NCBI GenBank assembly: GCA_031269135.1
Contig: JAISZP010000186.1
Span: 1-5,059, forward strand
Direction: 5' to 3'
Length of the DNA stretch: 5,059 bases
Source of the DNA: Deltaproteobacteria bacterium
GTDB lineage: Bacteria; Desulfobacterota; Desulfarculia; Adiutricales; Adiutricaceae
Shown here: positions 4,724 through 5,059 of the stretch, one piece after another
Layout of the letters: every line of letters starts with the position of its first letter
Numbering within the stretch: position 1 is the stretch's first letter
The notes under the pieces: model-generated
What the model was told of the DNA's origin: nothing
Database searches by the model: none
The model's input: the letters and a program-made list of their open reading frames with translations, nothing else
Position numbers and translations under genes: made by a program

Positions 4724-5059
4724 CTACAAGATATTTTTCAGCACGATGGTTTTCAGTCTGGTCACCTCGTCGAAAGTCGTCAGCACCCCTTCAGTTCCGA
4801 TGCCTGAATACTTATAGCCGCCGAAAGGCATCTCGAAGCTCCGAAAGAAACTGGCGCCGTTGATGACCGTCCCGCCGCACTCCAAGGCGTTGCAGACCTT
4901 AAAAGCCGTTTTGATGTCGGCGGTGAACACGCAGCCGCAGAGTCCGAATCGTGAAGAGTTGGCGATTTCGATGGCTTCTTCGGTCGTGTCGAAACCGATT
5001 ATGGGGACGACTGGTCCGAAAATCTCCATGTCGATCGCGACATCGGCGGTTTTGGGGAC
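4724..5059 (-). CDS. NAD(P)-dependent aldehyde dehydrogenase, C-terminal part
   Basis: The last 111 residues of an aldehyde dehydrogenase (ALDH superfamily), which oxidises an aldehyde to a carboxylate with NAD(P)+. The start and the catalytic Cys/Glu lie beyond the right edge of the window; the frame stays open through position 5059. The visible family motifs, in order, are MEIFGPVVPI (with the Glu that contacts the nicotinamide ribose in this family), the segment FGLCGCVFTAD, GGTVINGASF, and MPFGGYKYSGIGTEGV, the usual PFGG-K-SG motif with T-E-G in place of the commoner R-E-G. The C-terminus LKTIVLKNIL is complete, ending in TAG at 4724-4726. Full family members are about 450-500 residues, so roughly three quarters is missing. 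Substrate cannot be inferred from this part. It is convergent with the IclR-type gene and has its own terminator. Confidence 0.93.
   Translation of the reverse strand, partial: VPKTADVAIDMEIFGPVVPIIGFDTTEEAIEIANSSRFGLCGCVFTADIKTAFKVCNALECGGTVINGASFFRSFEMPFGGYKYSGIGTEGVLTTFDEVTRLKTIVLKNIL

Overview
The window reads as a piece of bacterial chromosome with mid-range base composition, one complete transporter gene, one complete regulator gene, one partial enzyme gene and a large share of non-coding or decayed DNA. The proteins fit a Gram-negative bacterium, perhaps of the Desulfobacterota/Deltaproteobacteria type, but nothing here is diagnostic and the lineage guess is weak. Low coding density plus gene debris suggests a genome that is accumulating pseudogenes or has had mobile or accessory genes pass through.

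Layout. Positions 1-207 hold no gene that can be supported. Positions 211-861 hold three decayed tandem copies (minus strand) of the C-terminal linker plus winged-helix module of a COG2865-type (AlbA_2/Schlafen-like ATP-binding) regulator. The linker part is itself a short 33-base repeat (11 codons, DLGVPVNVPIK type). A well-formed plus-strand terminator (889-919) has no recognisable gene upstream of it. A long imperfect hairpin (1087-1141) and a consensus TATAAT box (1230-1235) precede a complete alanine/glycine:cation symporter gene (AGCS family, 1331-2737, plus).

Positions 2738-3789 form a roughly 1.05-kb stretch without a convincing gene. It is rich in inverted repeats, including a perfect 36-bp palindrome at 3317-3352. 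An IclR-family regulator (3790-4578, plus) follows. It converges on the 3' end of a minus-strand aldehyde dehydrogenase gene (4724-5059, cut by the window edge), with a strong hairpin terminator between them, oriented for the dehydrogenase.

How the genes might work together. An amino-acid symporter, an IclR regulator and an aldehyde dehydrogenase would suit uptake and catabolism of a small organic compound. However, the symporter is separated from the regulator by about 1 kb and the dehydrogenase is in the opposite orientation, so no operon is shown and a shared pathway is only a guess. No clear new defence, mobile or RNA system was identified. The most unusual items are the decayed linker-HTH tandem array and the perfect palindrome.
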